Notes: generated from the letters alone by a model not told the origin. A stretch of DNA of 30,000 nt from Prorocentrum cordatum (GCA_963575745.1 CAUYUJ010001345.1:42501-72500), one strand, 5' to 3'; counted from the first letter of the stretch, positions 18,584 through 28,762 are shown. A program made the numbers and translations.

Positions 18584-18758
18584 ATATAGGCCTACCCCGC
18601 AATGATCTTGGAACCCAAAAGTGTTCTGAGAACGAAAACAAGGTTCTTAGAATATCAAGCCGAGGTGTTAGAATCAGACAGCCCCAGCCAGAAAGGTTCT
18701 AAGAACATTTCGCGCAGACCACAAAGGGTTCTTGGAACACTCTTTGGTGGGCCTATAG
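18584..18758. mobile_element. MITE-like element with terminal inverted repeats
   Basis: The left end reads ATATAGGCCTACC and the right end GGTGGGCCTATAGG, an inverted match. Inside, AGTGTTCTGAGAAC (about 18616) is matched by GTTCTTGGAACACT (about 18728) in inverse. Further dyads of the form GTTCTnnGAAC fall between (GGTTCTTAGAA, GGTTCTAAGAAC). The ~175-bp length, AT-rich interior and lack of coding fit a small non-autonomous DNA element. No target-site duplication was clear, and the element interrupts a GGGCACTGAAC repeat field. Confidence 0.5.
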
Positions 18759-18888
18759 GCAAGCCAGTCGCGGGCGTGGGCGCACGCGGGCACTGAACTC
18801 AACAGGCGTGGCGCGCGCCAGCAAGAGACGGGGTCCTCTCGCTTGCGAGACTCGTCGCGAGCCTCGAGCAGCCTCAAGAGTCAAGGAG

Positions 18889-18917
18889 TAGGAGGAGGAG
18901 GAGGAGGAGGAGGAGCC
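18889..18917 (+). repeat. (GGA)n microsatellite
   Basis: About nine GGA triplets after GGAGTA. Confidence 0.9.
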
Positions 18918-18962
18918 CTGAGGAGGCGCGCGGGGGCACTGAACTGAACAGGCGTGGCGCGC

Positions 18963-19262
18963 GGGTCGGCGTGCGCGCGCGAGCCGAGGCGGCCGCATGG
19001 CCGCACGGCCACCCCCGCCCGGGGCGGCCGCGAGCGCAGGAGCCGAACCGGCCGCCGACGCGGCGAGGACCGCCGCCGTGGCGGGGCAGACGCGGCAGCA
19101 GAGCCCGGGCAGCGCGCGAGGAGACGGCACCCCGGCGGGCGGGGCGCGGGAGCCCGCCAGCGACTGCCAGCGGTCCGCCGGCAGCGGGCCGCCGGGGCGC
19201 CTCGGGAGCGCCCTGGCGTCGGCACCTGCTGCTCGGAGACACTGCGCAGAGAGCACGACGCA
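18963..19262. other. Unassigned very GC-rich DNA
   Basis: GC-driven open frames cover all phases, so none can be preferred. No motif recognised. Confidence 0.4.
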
Positions 19263-19291
19263 GAGAAGAAGAAGAAGAAGAAGAAGAAGAA
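19263..19291 (+). repeat. (GAA)n microsatellite
   Basis: About nine GAA triplets. Its minus-strand poly-Leu frame mimics a signal peptide and is an artefact. Confidence 0.9.
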
Positions 19292-19373
19292 GCCCGCTGG
19301 AACGCCCTGGGGAGCACAGCCGGGAGCGCCGCGGGAGCGCCCTGGAGCGCCGCGGGAGCGCCCGGGGGAGGTT

Positions 19374-19450
19374 CACGTTCTGTTTTACGTCGTGCTTTTT
19401 TGCGTAGTGCTTTTGCCTAGTGCTTTTACGTGAGGTTTTTGCGTAGTGTC
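19374..19450 (+). repeat. Short TTTTGCGTAGTGC repeats
   Basis: TTTTTTGCGTAGTGCTTTTG, GCCTAGTGCTTTTACGTGAG and TTTTTGCGTAGTG follow one another with an 18-30 base step. Confidence 0.6.
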
Positions 19451-19654
19451 TACTTCACCTTTAAGATATTCTAGTTCGCCCTGAAGAATGTCATCCCACC
19501 CTCAAGCAAAACGGTGAGAGGGTAGGAGGAAGGGAGAGGTTGGAGGTGGGAGGCAGGAAGGAGGTGGAAGCAGGATCGACGCTTCTCAGTCGACAAGCCA
19601 GCCAGCCAGCCAGCCAGCTGTTCACTCACTCACATACTCGCTCGGCGCAGGCGG

Positions 19655-20130
19655 TCATAGCGTGCAAGATGGCCCAAGATGGCTCCAAGATGGCCCCAGA
19701 CAGCCCAAGGTGGCTTCCAGGATCGCCAAAAGCAGCCCAGGATAGCTCAGGAAGCCTCCAACATGCCTCCAGGCGGACCGAACACCGATCCAAGACGTCT
19801 CCAGGTGGCCACGGAGCCTCCAAAGGACGGCTTCGAGAGGTCAAAACCCTGCCCAAACGCTTCCAACATCTTAAGAAAATCAAGCAATGCGCTGTGCATT
19901 CTCGCCGTTCCGTTTCTGGCTAGCTTTTGAAGCCACAGGATGGCTCCAGTGTCTCCCAAGAGAGCCCGAAGAGGAGCCCAAGAAGGCCCAAAGCCAAAGA
20001 CGGCCCCAAGGACGCCCAAGAGCGCCACAAGAGCGCCCCGTGAAGTCATGGTTTGTCCCCCGACGGGGGGGGGGGGCGTAATGTGGGGGGGCGTAATATA
20101 TGCCGCTCCCTTTCGATCAAAGCCCAAACC
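19655..20130 (+). repeat. ~470-bp dispersed repeat, copy 1
   Basis: It begins with AAGATGGCxxCAAGATGG words, has GCATTCTCGCCGTTCCG and CTAGCTTTTGAAGCC in the middle, and a run of CCCAAGAG/GCGCC words (19955-20040). It ends with GCGTAATATATGCCGC and CCCTTTCGATC. The same series recurs at 20185-20600. Confidence 0.75.
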
Positions 20131-20184
20131 CTTGAAAACCCGTTGGTTGTTGATAGAGGTTCGCATATCTGTGACATCATTGGG

Positions 20185-20600
20185 AGGCGGGTGGGCCAAG
20201 ATGGACGGGCCTCCGAGATCGCGCAGGATAGCCAAAGATGACTCAACATAGCCTCCACCATGCTTCCAAGAGGCCACAAGACAGCCCTAAGGCGGCTCCA
20301 AGTGGCTACAGAGCCTACGAAAGACGCGCACGACAAACAAAAAATACGAACATCAAGGAAAAGCAATGACTTTGGCATTCTCGTCGTTTCGCTTGCGATT
20401 GGTATTTGAAGCTTCCAGGCGCATCCAATATCGCCCAAGAGGGCCCCAGGAGAGGGCTCCAAGACTGTCCATAAGAGCCCCCAAGAGTGCCCCAAGAGCG
20501 GCCCAAAAGGACCCCAAGAGTCCAAGAGAGAATTCGTCGGCATCCGATGGGGCGAGGTAATGTACGCCGCCCCCTTTAACGTGTTTCGGTGTGGCGGTTG
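20185..20600 (+). repeat. ~470-bp dispersed repeat, copy 2
   Basis: Matches copy 1 in order: GCCAAGATGGACGGGC, GCAGGATAGCC, TTGGCATTCTCGTCGTTTCG, GGTATTTGAAGC, CCCAAGAGxGCCCC words, and GGTAATGTACGCCGCCCCCT. Offsets between matching words are about 465-480 bases, so the two copies are nearly in tandem. Confidence 0.75.
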
Positions 20601-20714
20601 CCCTCCTCTTTGTTCCGATGCTCTCTCATACACTTCCCTGATCAAGACAGACAAGTGGTCTGGGCACCGCTTCTGGATGGACTGGCAGGGATGCGCGAAG
20701 CGTCAATAAATTCT

Positions 20715-21135
20715 GCAACCGTCCAGAAATGCACGCGGCGCTGAAGCGAGAGCCACCTTAAAGAAACTGTCCGCCCTCCATTTGCACATCTGCTGATTAC
20801 TTGTACGACGAATGTGAGCGGTGCGCAGCAATGAAGCGAGAACGAAATTCTTAAAACGACCTACATACCACCCGTGTAGCTGCTGTACAGCTGTTATGCC
20901 GAGTGCGCGCTGCGTCAAAGCGAGCCCACATATTGAAAGCAACCCATCCTCCTGCGGTGGCACTTGTACGGCGAATGTACTCGGTACTCTGGCAAGAACC
21001 AAACTTTGAACACGACCCGCTCCTCAGCCGTGAAACTGTTGGGAAATACCAAACTCCACAATCTCAAGTGACGAAAACCCAGCAGCGCAACGCCAGGCGT
21101 ACCCTACCGACGCGTCTGGGAGGGCGACGAGGGAC
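20715..21135 (-). mobile_element. Composite ~82-bp repeat element, inverted copy B
   Basis: On the plus strand the units appear reversed: GCACGCGGCGCTGAAGCGAG, AGAGCCACCTTAAAG and CCGCCCTCCATTTGC, followed by ACGACGAATGTGAGCGG. Three to four units follow. A reversed head lies at about 21050-21125 (GGCGTACCCTACCGACGCG, TCTGGGAGG). No clear tail at the left end. Confidence 0.65.
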
Positions 21136-21357
21136 TGCGTCCAAGGAAGAGAGGTAGAACGGGAGGGGGGCCAGGAGTTAACCCAGGATGCATTAACGAT
21201 GCTGGAATACATCCTTCCGTCCCAAGTCACTTTTCTTCTTGCATCCTGTGCTGAAAGAAATTATCCCTGCGCTCCCCAGAAACAGCGCCCCTGTGAAAGA
21301 CGAGCGCCCCAAGTGGCCTCTCATTCCAGGGGCAGCCCATTATGTGAAGAAGAACGG
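21136..21357. other. Unassigned spacer between two inverted repeat copies
   Basis: Nothing recognised apart from a purine-rich patch near 21140-21170. Confidence 0.35.
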
Positions 21358-21432
21358 CCCTCCTCCTCGTCCTCGTCCTCGTCATCCTCCTCGTCATCCT
21401 CCTCCTCCTCCTCCTCCTGCTCCCCCTCCTCC
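21358..21432 (+). repeat. (TCC/TCG/TCA)n triplet array
   Basis: TCCTCGTCC and TCATCCTCC words in unbroken triplet phase, ending in clean (TCC)n. Confidence 0.9.
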
Positions 21433-21499
21433 GATCCCAAGCTTCTAGGTCCAAGACATGTCCGAACAAGCATGGGACGTAGTATCTCAAGAAGTGCCC

Positions 21500-21990
21500 A
21501 GAGGGAGTCCCGATTTGAAAGGACTCGGCTTCCGCCCGCGCATGCGGTGCACAACGCTGAAACTTTGCGGCAAAAGCCTGATCTTGAAAACGAACCGGCC
21601 TCCGCCCGTTCAGCAGTTCGACACGTTTCCGACGAGCGTGCGCGGCACCATGGCGAGAACTGCATGCTAAAAAGGGCCCGCCCTCCATCAGCGTAACTGC
21701 TGGGAGCTCTTACGACGAACGTGCGCGGCGCCAAAACGAGTCGCAGAGCCAGAGCCACTCGCCCTCCGCCTGCGAACATGCTGAGCACTCTCAGGGCGGT
21801 GCGCGCAGCTCTCAGGCGAGAGCCAGCTCCTGAGAATGGCCCCGCCCTGCACCCGTGCAGCCGCTGGCAAGGTCAGGCTCCAGGACCACGAAGCGGAGAG
21901 GACGTGTCAGTCGAATTGCCCAACCTGGCCCGCCTTGCCGACACGCCTGGTGGCGCGACGAGAAAGAATTACTGTTCAAGATGGAGAATG
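21500..21990 (-). mobile_element. Composite ~82-bp repeat element, inverted copy C
   Basis: Reversed units appear at about 21610-21830: GACGAGCGTGCGCGGCACC, GGCCCGCCCTCCATCAGCG, TACGACGAACGTGCGCGGCG and GGCGAGAGCCAGCTCC. A reversed head (CCTGGCCCGCCTTGCCGACA, CGCCTGGTGG, then CGACGAGAAAGAATTACT) lies at 21925-21990. Beyond the head a purine (GGA)n tract follows, the reverse complement of the TCC tracts upstream of the plus-strand copies. Confidence 0.65.
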
Positions 21991-22011
21991 GAGGGTGAAG
22001 TACACAATTCC

Positions 22012-22076
22012 AGGACGAGGAGGAGGAGGAGGAGAAAGAGGAGGAGGAGAAAGAGGAGAGGGGGGGGGTCCGCACT
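22012..22076 (+). repeat. (GGA)n microsatellite with GAAAGA interruptions
   Basis: GGA triplets broken twice by GAAAGA. Confidence 0.92.
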
Positions 22077-22196
22077 TGTCCTCCACGCCGGCCCGCAGCG
22101 TGGCCGGCCCCAGCGGATTTTCGGATTTCAAACCCTGGTGGACGAGTCCTGGCGAGGGAAGCAGCAGACGGAAAGTGAACTAGATGATAAAGCAGC

Positions 22197-23333
22197 CTAC
22201 CTAACACCACGAAGATGCTCAGCCAAGCTGATGCGCCGTGTCCGCAATTTGACTGATGCCTCACTGGCTTCACTGATACCCAGAGACTCAAAAGTCACCT
22301 CTTCGAACAGAAGCTTGCCCACGGCACAGATTCGGGAACACAAACTCGCCCAGCCGCTAACGCAGCAGCGGTCGAAGATGCGCCGCCAAGGGCCATCCAG
22401 AACGACGTCCATAATACGAGCACGGCTCTCTCCAGGCCTACGCGCACCCACAAGGTCCATGCTCTCCCAGCGCGCCCTTCTCGATGTCCACCTTCGAACC
22501 CGCCGACGACCTCCAGAACGCTGCGTCCTTCGAGTTCGTCCCGCGGTAGCTCGAGTGCAAGACTCCCAACTCGGGCCTCCTGCTGCTGCCTGGCGCCACA
22601 CGGCGCCCAGCGTGTCCACGAAGGTGTTCTCCCACTGGGTACGTTGAGACCAACCGCGACTGTGGTGCAGAGGCTCCTCCTCCTGCACCACGTCCTGGAA
22701 CCGTCTGCCTGCCTGCACGGTCGTGCGGCGCCCCGCCGGGCGACTGTCTCGTGCGTCTCGCCATCTTTCTTCGGGCAGCAGCCCGCCCGCATCGTGCCGG
22801 AACTCCCTCGTATGGTTGCCCGCTTCCGGGCCACTGACAGACTCACGCATGGCCTGCATGGTTCGCGTTGCTTCATGGAGGGCGCCAAAAATCTTCTCCA
22901 AGATCAGTTTGTGGCCTGCCCGAACAAACAGCGTCCTTGCCATCATCGTCGTTGTCCACATCGAACGTTTCATCGTCATGCTTGCCAGGCTGCCGCGAAG
23001 TCCCGCTATGCGTCGTAGCATGCCGCCCTCTGCTTGGTGAAGACGTTGCGCAATCGTGGCATTGACTGCCCAGCCCTCGCAGCCGTGCATCATGATCGAT
23101 TGGATGTGCGTGTAGCACCCCTGCAGACGTTCCGAGTCGCTCAAGTTTCGCTTCCGAAGCTCCTTGTCGGCCCACCACGCCCTCGTCGCCGCGGCAATTC
23201 TTGAGCCCATCTGCATGTGAACGTCCCTCTGGTCATCGATCTCCTTCAGGGCCTCCACGAAGACCTCAAAGCCTTTGCTGACACCAGGCAAATAACAGCC
23301 GCATCTGCAAACAATGCTCAACCTGACCGCCAC
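22197..23333 (-). pseudogene. LINE (non-LTR) reverse transcriptase C-terminal remnant
   Basis: The minus-strand frame (378 residues) carries, near residues 25-120, FEVFVEALKEIDDQ, then RIAAATRAWWADKELRKRNLSDSERLQGCYTHIQSIMMHGCEGWAVNATIAQRLHQAEGGMLRRIAGL. This is the region downstream of the RT palm in LINE elements, where a conserved Y-x-x-V/I-x-P/M-x-L/M-x-Y/H-G-x-E-x-W core leads to an L-x-x-x-E/D-x-x-x-L-R-R-I motif. Further on, GWSQRTQWENTFVD recalls the region after the RT where W and FV are conserved. The catalytic palm (FADD) is not present upstream; the preceding frame holds a TAA at about 23367. The last 150 residues are Arg-rich and probably out of phase. It was likely part of an ORF2-type protein, now 5'-truncated and decayed. 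Confidence 0.6.
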
Positions 23334-23746
23334 TGCGTGTCTGCTGCTCGGTGTGGGCAGGCGCCCAAATTACAGTCCAGCGCTATTGGCCAGGCCACTC
23401 CCGCAGAACTATTGGCATCGTGTCGCACCCGCCTGCCCAGCACTGCCGGATCCCGATCCCCTGCAGCAGGACACAATAATTTTCACCCTGCACCTCTTGG
23501 ACAAAATTGCAACTGCCTCCTCGATGTGGCCCGCACTGAGTTTCCCCAGGTCCCGGGTCATGGGAGGACTGCCGCGGGGGAGGCGGGGAGGCGAGGGAGG
23601 CGGGGAGGGCCCCACCACCACCCCGCGCTGCGACGGGCGCCGCGCCAGCCGGCCTTCTCGTACGCCGACGCGATCGAATGGTCCTTGCCGCCGGCGCGAA
23701 CGGCACGCAGGGAAGAAACGGCTGCAGCAGCAACAACAGCAGGGTA
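23334..23746. other. Unassigned DNA upstream of the LINE remnant
   Basis: No RT palm motif was found on the minus strand here in any phase that I read. GC-rich, with CGGGGAGGCGGGGAGGC words at 23576-23605. Confidence 0.35.
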
Positions 23747-23767
23747 ACAACGACGACGACGACGACC

Positions 23768-23798
<31 letters not shown>

Positions 23799-23801
23799 GG
23801 A
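23747..23801 (+). repeat. (GAC)n microsatellite
   Basis: GAC triplets with a single CAC interruption, preceded by CAACAACAGC. Confidence 0.93.
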
Positions 23802-23817
23802 AGAAGGGAGGCTTGCA

Positions 23818-24215
23818 GGCCTCTTGACACGTGTTTGGGCTCTCCTGGGGCCCTCCTGGGCCTTCGTGGGATCTCGTGAGGCCGTCTCGGGCTGTCTTGG
23901 GAGCCGCTTGGGGACATCTGGGGCACTCGTGGATGCTCTCTTGGGAGACTCGAGGGGCCCAGCGAAGTCCCTCTGTGATAAGACCCCCTCAGAGACGAAA
24001 AACAGAGACGGTCAAGCCTTTGCCATTTCCTGAGCCCTCTCGGGTACATGCAGAGGTGCCCCCTGTGGAGCGCCCCCTGAGGCCAGATTGGGAGCGTCTT
24101 GGAGCCCTGTTGGACACCGCTGAAACTGGTTTGGGCATCTGGGGCCCTATGGAAGCCTTTTGTGCAACACCTTCGGGCTGTCTTGGCGGGGAGTTGCTTC
24201 GACAGTCCTGGGGCC
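23818..24215 (-). repeat. Degenerate CTTGGG/CCTGGGGCC minisatellite, inverted relative to the 20-kb copies
   Basis: CTCCTGGGGCCCTC, GTCTTGGGAGC, CTCTTGGGAGAC and GGGCATCTGGGGCCC words recur every 12-25 bases. In reverse complement these are the CCCAAGAG words of the repeats at 19.9-20.5 kb. The end-piece (TAATGTxCGCCGC) is not visible here. Confidence 0.55.
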
Positions 24216-24239
24216 GTCGAAGGCGCCTCGTGGAACGCT

Positions 24240-25080
24240 CGCAGGGTCCGTCTGGAACGCTCGCCGCGCTGCTCGCAGCTCCCACAAGCCTCACACGCGG
24301 TGTGCTCGAATCTCACACAGCTCTCACACGCGGTGTGTCGCAGAATTGCACAACAACCGTCGGGATCCAACTTCGCCTCCCACATCTCGTTGAGACGCGC
24401 CAGGGCCCGCTGCCACTGCTCGCCCTTCTCGCGCACTCCGCTTCCAGCGCTGCAGCCGGGCCAATTGGGCCTCACACCGCGCTGAACAGCGGCAGAGCCT
24501 GCTGCTGTTGTTTCAAGTCCCCAAACGCCACGGAAATCCAAGAAGGTCGCAAAAACCTCTCGTGCTGCCGTCGACACTGCGACCGCGCGCCTCGGGAGGG
24601 CTCCCTGTCTCCGACCGGGGGGAAGCTGCATCCCCCCAGATCAAAAACGCACAGCTTTCTCGCAAGCGCTCGCCCCAGCGTCACAGTACAGCTGGTGGGT
24701 CGTGCGCGGTTGCTCGCACGCGAGTGGAAAGCGCAAAAGGCACGCCGCGAGTTCGCCTTCTCGCACGCCGTGATCACCTGGACGTTGGAGAGCTCCGGAA
24801 GGCGCGAAAATACTACCCATGTTGCGGCCAGTACACAGGGACGGGGCCTACCAGGAGAGCTCCCCTGCTCGGATCATGACGCAACCAACCTCCAGGGTCA
24901 AGACAATTGGATTTCTCGCATGCGTTGACCCAAACGTTAGGGATGTCGCCGCATGTCGCCATCGAGCTGCAAACTCGTCTCGCACAGCTCGCTGAGCAAC
25001 GATACAGCCTTTTGCCGCACTCGTATTTCTCACACGCGCTGATGCAAGCAGCAGTGTAGCTGACTAGAGTGGACCTGTGG
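24240..25080 (-). pseudogene. Pentatricopeptide repeat (PPR) protein fragments
   Basis: PPR proteins bind organellar RNA through ~35-residue helical hairpins. On the minus strand the ACEK core recurs: SYTAACISACEKYECGKR (at 25026-25065), NVWVNACEKSN (24911-24937), VQVITACEKANSRRA (24745-24777), and SGVREKGEQWQRALARLNEMWEAKLDPD (24365-24442). A worn SCEQRGERSRRTL follows near 24265. I associate the cores ACEKGEQWQRAL and AKLEPD with the many PPR-like genes of dinoflagellates. Spacing is irregular (about 110-330 bases against the ideal 105) and frames change between repeats. A cluster of exons with introns is possible, but frame drift inside individual repeats makes decay more likely. The repeat nearest 24400 is the best preserved. 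Confidence 0.55.
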
Positions 25081-25250
25081 GTAAACTGCACAGCAGGCAG
25101 ACGGGGATACATCAACGGGAGAGTAAACAGCAGTGGGAATGCGAGTGGAAAGCGCGCGAATAGAGTGTATCTTCGGGCAGACATCCCCATGATCTGAATC
25201 GGAATCGTCTGCCGATCGCCCTCCTTTCACCTGGCTCGTCTTTTAGCTAT
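25081..25250. other. Unassigned spacer
   Basis: Nothing recognised between the PPR remnant and the TCC tract. Confidence 0.35.
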
Positions 25251-25366
25251 ACTCGTCCTCCCCCTCCTTCTCCTCCTGCTCCTCCTCACTCCGCATCTCC
25301 TTACCGCTCCCCCCTCTTCCTCCTCCCCCTCCTCCTCCTCCTCCTCCTTCTCATCCTTACCCCTTT
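25251..25366 (+). repeat. TCC-rich pyrimidine tract upstream of copy D
   Basis: TCC, CTCC and CCCTCC words, cleanest at 25318-25345. Confidence 0.9.
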
Positions 25367-25372
25367 CCTTTA

Positions 25373-26700
25373 CAAATAACTCCTTCCTGTCGAACCCCCA
25401 GACGTGTCGGTGGGACGGGCCGGGCGTTTCGTCCGAGACTTCCTCAACATGTATGGTCCTGTAGCTTGAAAGTTGCAACAGTTTCATGGGTGGAAGGGGG
25501 TGATTTTCACAATGTGGCTCACGCCTCAACGACGCGTACATTCGTTTGAAATGTTTGCAGCATTTTCCCAGTTGAAGTGGGGTGTCAAAATGTGGCTCTC
25601 GCCCTAGCGCCGCGCACATTCGTCGCAAAAGTTTGCCACAGCAACATGGATGGAGGGAGGTCTTTTCAAATTGTGGCAATCGCAATCGCCTTAGCGCCAC
25701 GCACATCCTCGAGAGTTGCAACAGGAGGCAGTACGTTTTCAATATGTGCCTCTCGCTTCAGCGCCGCGCACATTCGTCGTAGAAGTTTGCCACAGCTTCA
25801 CGGTTGAAGGTGAGGAGGTCAAAATGGCCTCTCGCCCTAGCGCCGCGCTCATTCATTTTCAAAGTTTGCAACAGTTCCACGGTTGGATGGCGGTTCCTTT
25901 TCAAAATGTGGCTCTCGCCTCAGCACCGCGCACATTCGATTCAAATGTTGCAACAGTTTGGCGGATGGAGGGGACCGTTTTGAAAATGTGTACCTCTTGT
26001 TGTAGCGTCGCGCACATTCGTCTTACTTTCAAGTTTGCAACTACTTCGCGTATGGAGGGCGGCTCTTTTTCAAAATGTAGCTCTCCCCTTAGCGCCGCGT
26101 AGACTCGACTGAAACATGTGCAACAGTCTCGTGGATTGTGGGGGGGCGTGTCCAAAATGTGGCTCTCACCCTAGCGCTCCGAACATTCGTCTCAGTTCGC
26201 AGCAATTGAAAGGATGGAGGGGTCTAAATGGTGATCTCGCCTTAGCGCCGCGCTCATTCGTTTCAAACGCTTGCGCTAGCTTAACGGATGGAGAGTGGTT
26301 CATTTTCAAAGTGGGGCTCTCGCGTTAGCGCCGCGAACATTCGTCTCAAACTCTTGCTACAGTTTCAAGGATGGAGCACTGGTCGTTTCCCAAATGGGGC
26401 TCCCGCCACAGCGCCGCGCGCGCGCGTTCGGTCTTGAATACAACATTTAACAGGATGGAAAACGACTCTTCTACAACATGGAACTCTCGCCTGAGACGTC
26501 GCTAAGCTCGAAGACCCGGAACTTCGACGCGAGTAGTGCTGAACGGATCCATGGCGGCTCCTTTTCAAAATGGAGCTGTAGCGTGAGACTCCCTCGAAGT
26601 TCATTCATGACCACGAGCGCAAGCTGGTGCAACAGTCACACGGGTGAGGGAGGGCGGTCCTTCTTCGAAAAGATCTCGCTGGACACCTCGCTGAACTGAA
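25373..26700 (+). mobile_element. Composite ~82-bp repeat element, copy D (longest array)
   Basis: The head (AATAACTCCTTCCTGTCG, then CCCCCAGACGTGTCGGTGGG, GGGCGTTTCG and CCTGTAGCTTGAAAGTTGC) starts at 25373. About 13-15 units follow. GCGCCGCGCACATTCGT-type boxes lie near 25529, 25607, 25694, 25761, 25840, 25922, 26004, 26091, 26174, 26244, 26327 and 26411. The step is mostly 77-87 bases. Each unit carries GTTTGCAACAG, GGATGGAGGGxGG and TTTTCAAAATGTGGCTCTCG. After 26460 the units are badly eroded. Unit length is not a multiple of three in practice, so plus-strand frames such as ALAPRTFV repeats are not selected protein. Confidence 0.85.
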
Positions 26701-26917
26701 TTATCATTATCTTTGGCGATCCTGATTTAAGATACAAGGGTGTTTCTTTTCAAAGCGGGGCCCTCGCCAAAATGGTAGACCGACCCAACTGTGCTTGTCT
26801 TTCAAGGGGGGCGCGTCTTCTAGTGGGAATGGACGTGAGACGTGAGGGTGCGTCGCAGCATAATTCATCCATCTTTGTTTTCCTCTGCTCCTCCTCTTCC
26901 CTCTTCCATCCCTCTTC
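26701..26917. other. Spacer between copies D and E
   Basis: Holds no clear tail. The right part (26875-26917) is TCC-rich and precedes the head of copy E, as TCC precedes copy D. Confidence 0.5.
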
Positions 26918-27660
26918 CTGATGAATAACTCTTCCTGTCGCCCCCCAGACGTGTCGGTAGACCGGGCTCGGGGCTTCGCCTGAGACTTCCTCACCATCTG
27001 TGACCCTGCGGCTTGAAATTTGCAACAGCTTCAAGGATGGAGGGCGAGTCGTTTCCAAAATGTCGGCTCTCGCCTTAGCGTCGCGCACATTCATCATAGC
27101 ATTGTGCAACAGCTTTAAGAATGGAGCGCGGGTGGCTTCCAAAATGTGTCTCCCGCCCTAGCGCCACGCACATTCGTCTTAAAAGTTTGCAGCAGCTTCA
27201 AGGATGGAGGCGGGCCATGTTCAAAATGTGGCTCTCGCTTGAACGCCGCGCACATTCGTTTCAAATTCGGCAACAAGTTCACTGATGGAGAGCGGGCGGT
27301 TTTCAAAATGTGGCTCTCGCCTTAAAGCCGCGCGCATTCGCCTTAAATGTGTGCCCCAGCTTCACGGATGGAGGGCGGCTCCTTTTCAAAATGTTCCTCT
27401 CGCCTTGGCGCCGCGCACATTCTCCTTAAAACGTTGCAGCAGTTTCAAAGGTTTGTATGTGTGAAGTCCCAGGGATTGCTTTCTGGCGCAATTTACGACT
27501 GTCAGGACGCAGCCGTCACGTTGATTCCATGTGTTGTAGTCTCGGGAACGGCGTTCTGGCACGATTTGAGGTTGCCAGGTAGCATAGGTCATGTTGCCTT
27601 GCAGCGCAAAAGTCCAAATAATGGTGTTTCGGCACGATTGGGGATTCTAAGATGGTTGTC
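26918..27660 (+). mobile_element. Composite ~82-bp repeat element, copy E, with tail
   Basis: The head begins GATGAATAACTCTTCCTGTC and CCCCCCAGACGTGTCGGTAG. Five units follow, with GCGCCGCGCAC-type boxes near 27080, 27161, 27243, 27325 and 27409 (81-84 base step). The tail from about 27480 is itself repeated with a ~70-base step: TTCTGGCGCAATTTACGAC, TTCTGGCACGATTTGAGG and TTTCGGCACGATTGGGGAT, with GTCACGTTGATTCC and GTCATGTTG. The tail matches that of copy A. Units here are more uniform than in copy D. Confidence 0.85.
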
Positions 27661-27765
27661 TTCGATGGGGCACTTCCCGCAATGAAAATTACTGTAGCAC
27701 CTGTCGAAGAGAGCTTGGAGGGAGGATGCATTGCAACATCGTTATTACGTCTTGGACTTCCACTG

Positions 27766-28106
27766 GTCCTCCTCTCCTCCTCTTCCTTCTCCTCCTCTTC
27801 CTTCTCCTCCTCCTCCTCATCATCATCAGCATCTTCATCATCATCATCATCAGCAGCAGCAGCATCACCATCAGAATATCATCATCAGCATCATCATCAT
27901 CATCATCATCATCGCCATCATCGTCATCATCACCATCATCACCATCATCACCATCATCATCATCCTCCTCCTCCTCATCATCATCATCAGCATCGTCATC
28001 ATCATCATCAGCAGCAGCATCACCATCAGCATATCATCATCACCAGCATCATCATCATCAGCATCATCAACATCACCAGCATCATCAGCACTATCATAAT
28101 CATCAC

Positions 28107-28148
<42 letters not shown>

Positions 28149-28566
28149 TATCATCATCAGCATCATCAGCATCATCAGCATCATCATCATCTGCATCATT
28201 ATCATCCTCAGCATCATCATAATCATAATCATCATCATCAGCATCATCATCATCAGCATTATCATCATCAGCAGCATCAGCATCATCCTCAGCAGCATCA
28301 TCATCATCAGCATCATCATTAGCATCAGCATCAGCATCATCAGCATCACCATCATCATCATCAGCATCATCATCATCATTATCATCGTCATCATCATAAC
28401 AATTATCATCAGCACCATCACGATCATCATCGTCAGCATAATCAGCATCACCATCATTACCATTAGCAGCAGCAATCATCAGCATCACCAGCATCAGCAT
28501 CAGCATCGTCATAATCATCATCATCATCACCATCACCATCACCATCACCATCGCCATCACCATCAC

Positions 28567-28618
<52 letters not shown>

Positions 28619-28704
28619 GTCATCGTCATCATCATCACCATCACCATCATCATCATCAGCATCGTCATCAGCATCATCAGCATCATTAGCATCATCATCA
28701 TTAG

Positions 28705-28762
<58 letters not shown>

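Larger units (their letters stand above)
18503..18962 (+). repeat. Dispersed direct repeats around GCGGGCACTGAAC
   Basis: GCGCGGGCACTGAAC occurs at about 18520 and 18537, and with ACGCGGGCACTGAACTCAAC at about 18785. GGGGGCACTGAACTGAAC follows at about 18932. The last two are followed by the shared AGGCGTGGCGCGCG. The copies flank the MITE-like element on both sides. Confidence 0.75.

Noticed and set aside
18753-19376. Minus-strand signal-peptide-like N-terminus with ten leucines
   Set aside because: The leucines come from the (GAA)n tract; the downstream part is GC-driven and open in several phases.
25373-27660. The ~82-bp arrays as a CRISPR or as a repeat protein gene
   Set aside because: Whole units are repeated with no short-repeat/unique-spacer alternation, the setting is eukaryotic, and unit lengths vary without regard to codon phase.
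27652-28689. 345-residue His/Ile/Ser-rich frame
   Set aside because: Triplet array with phase slips; the residue type changes from His to Ile and back exactly where phase changes.
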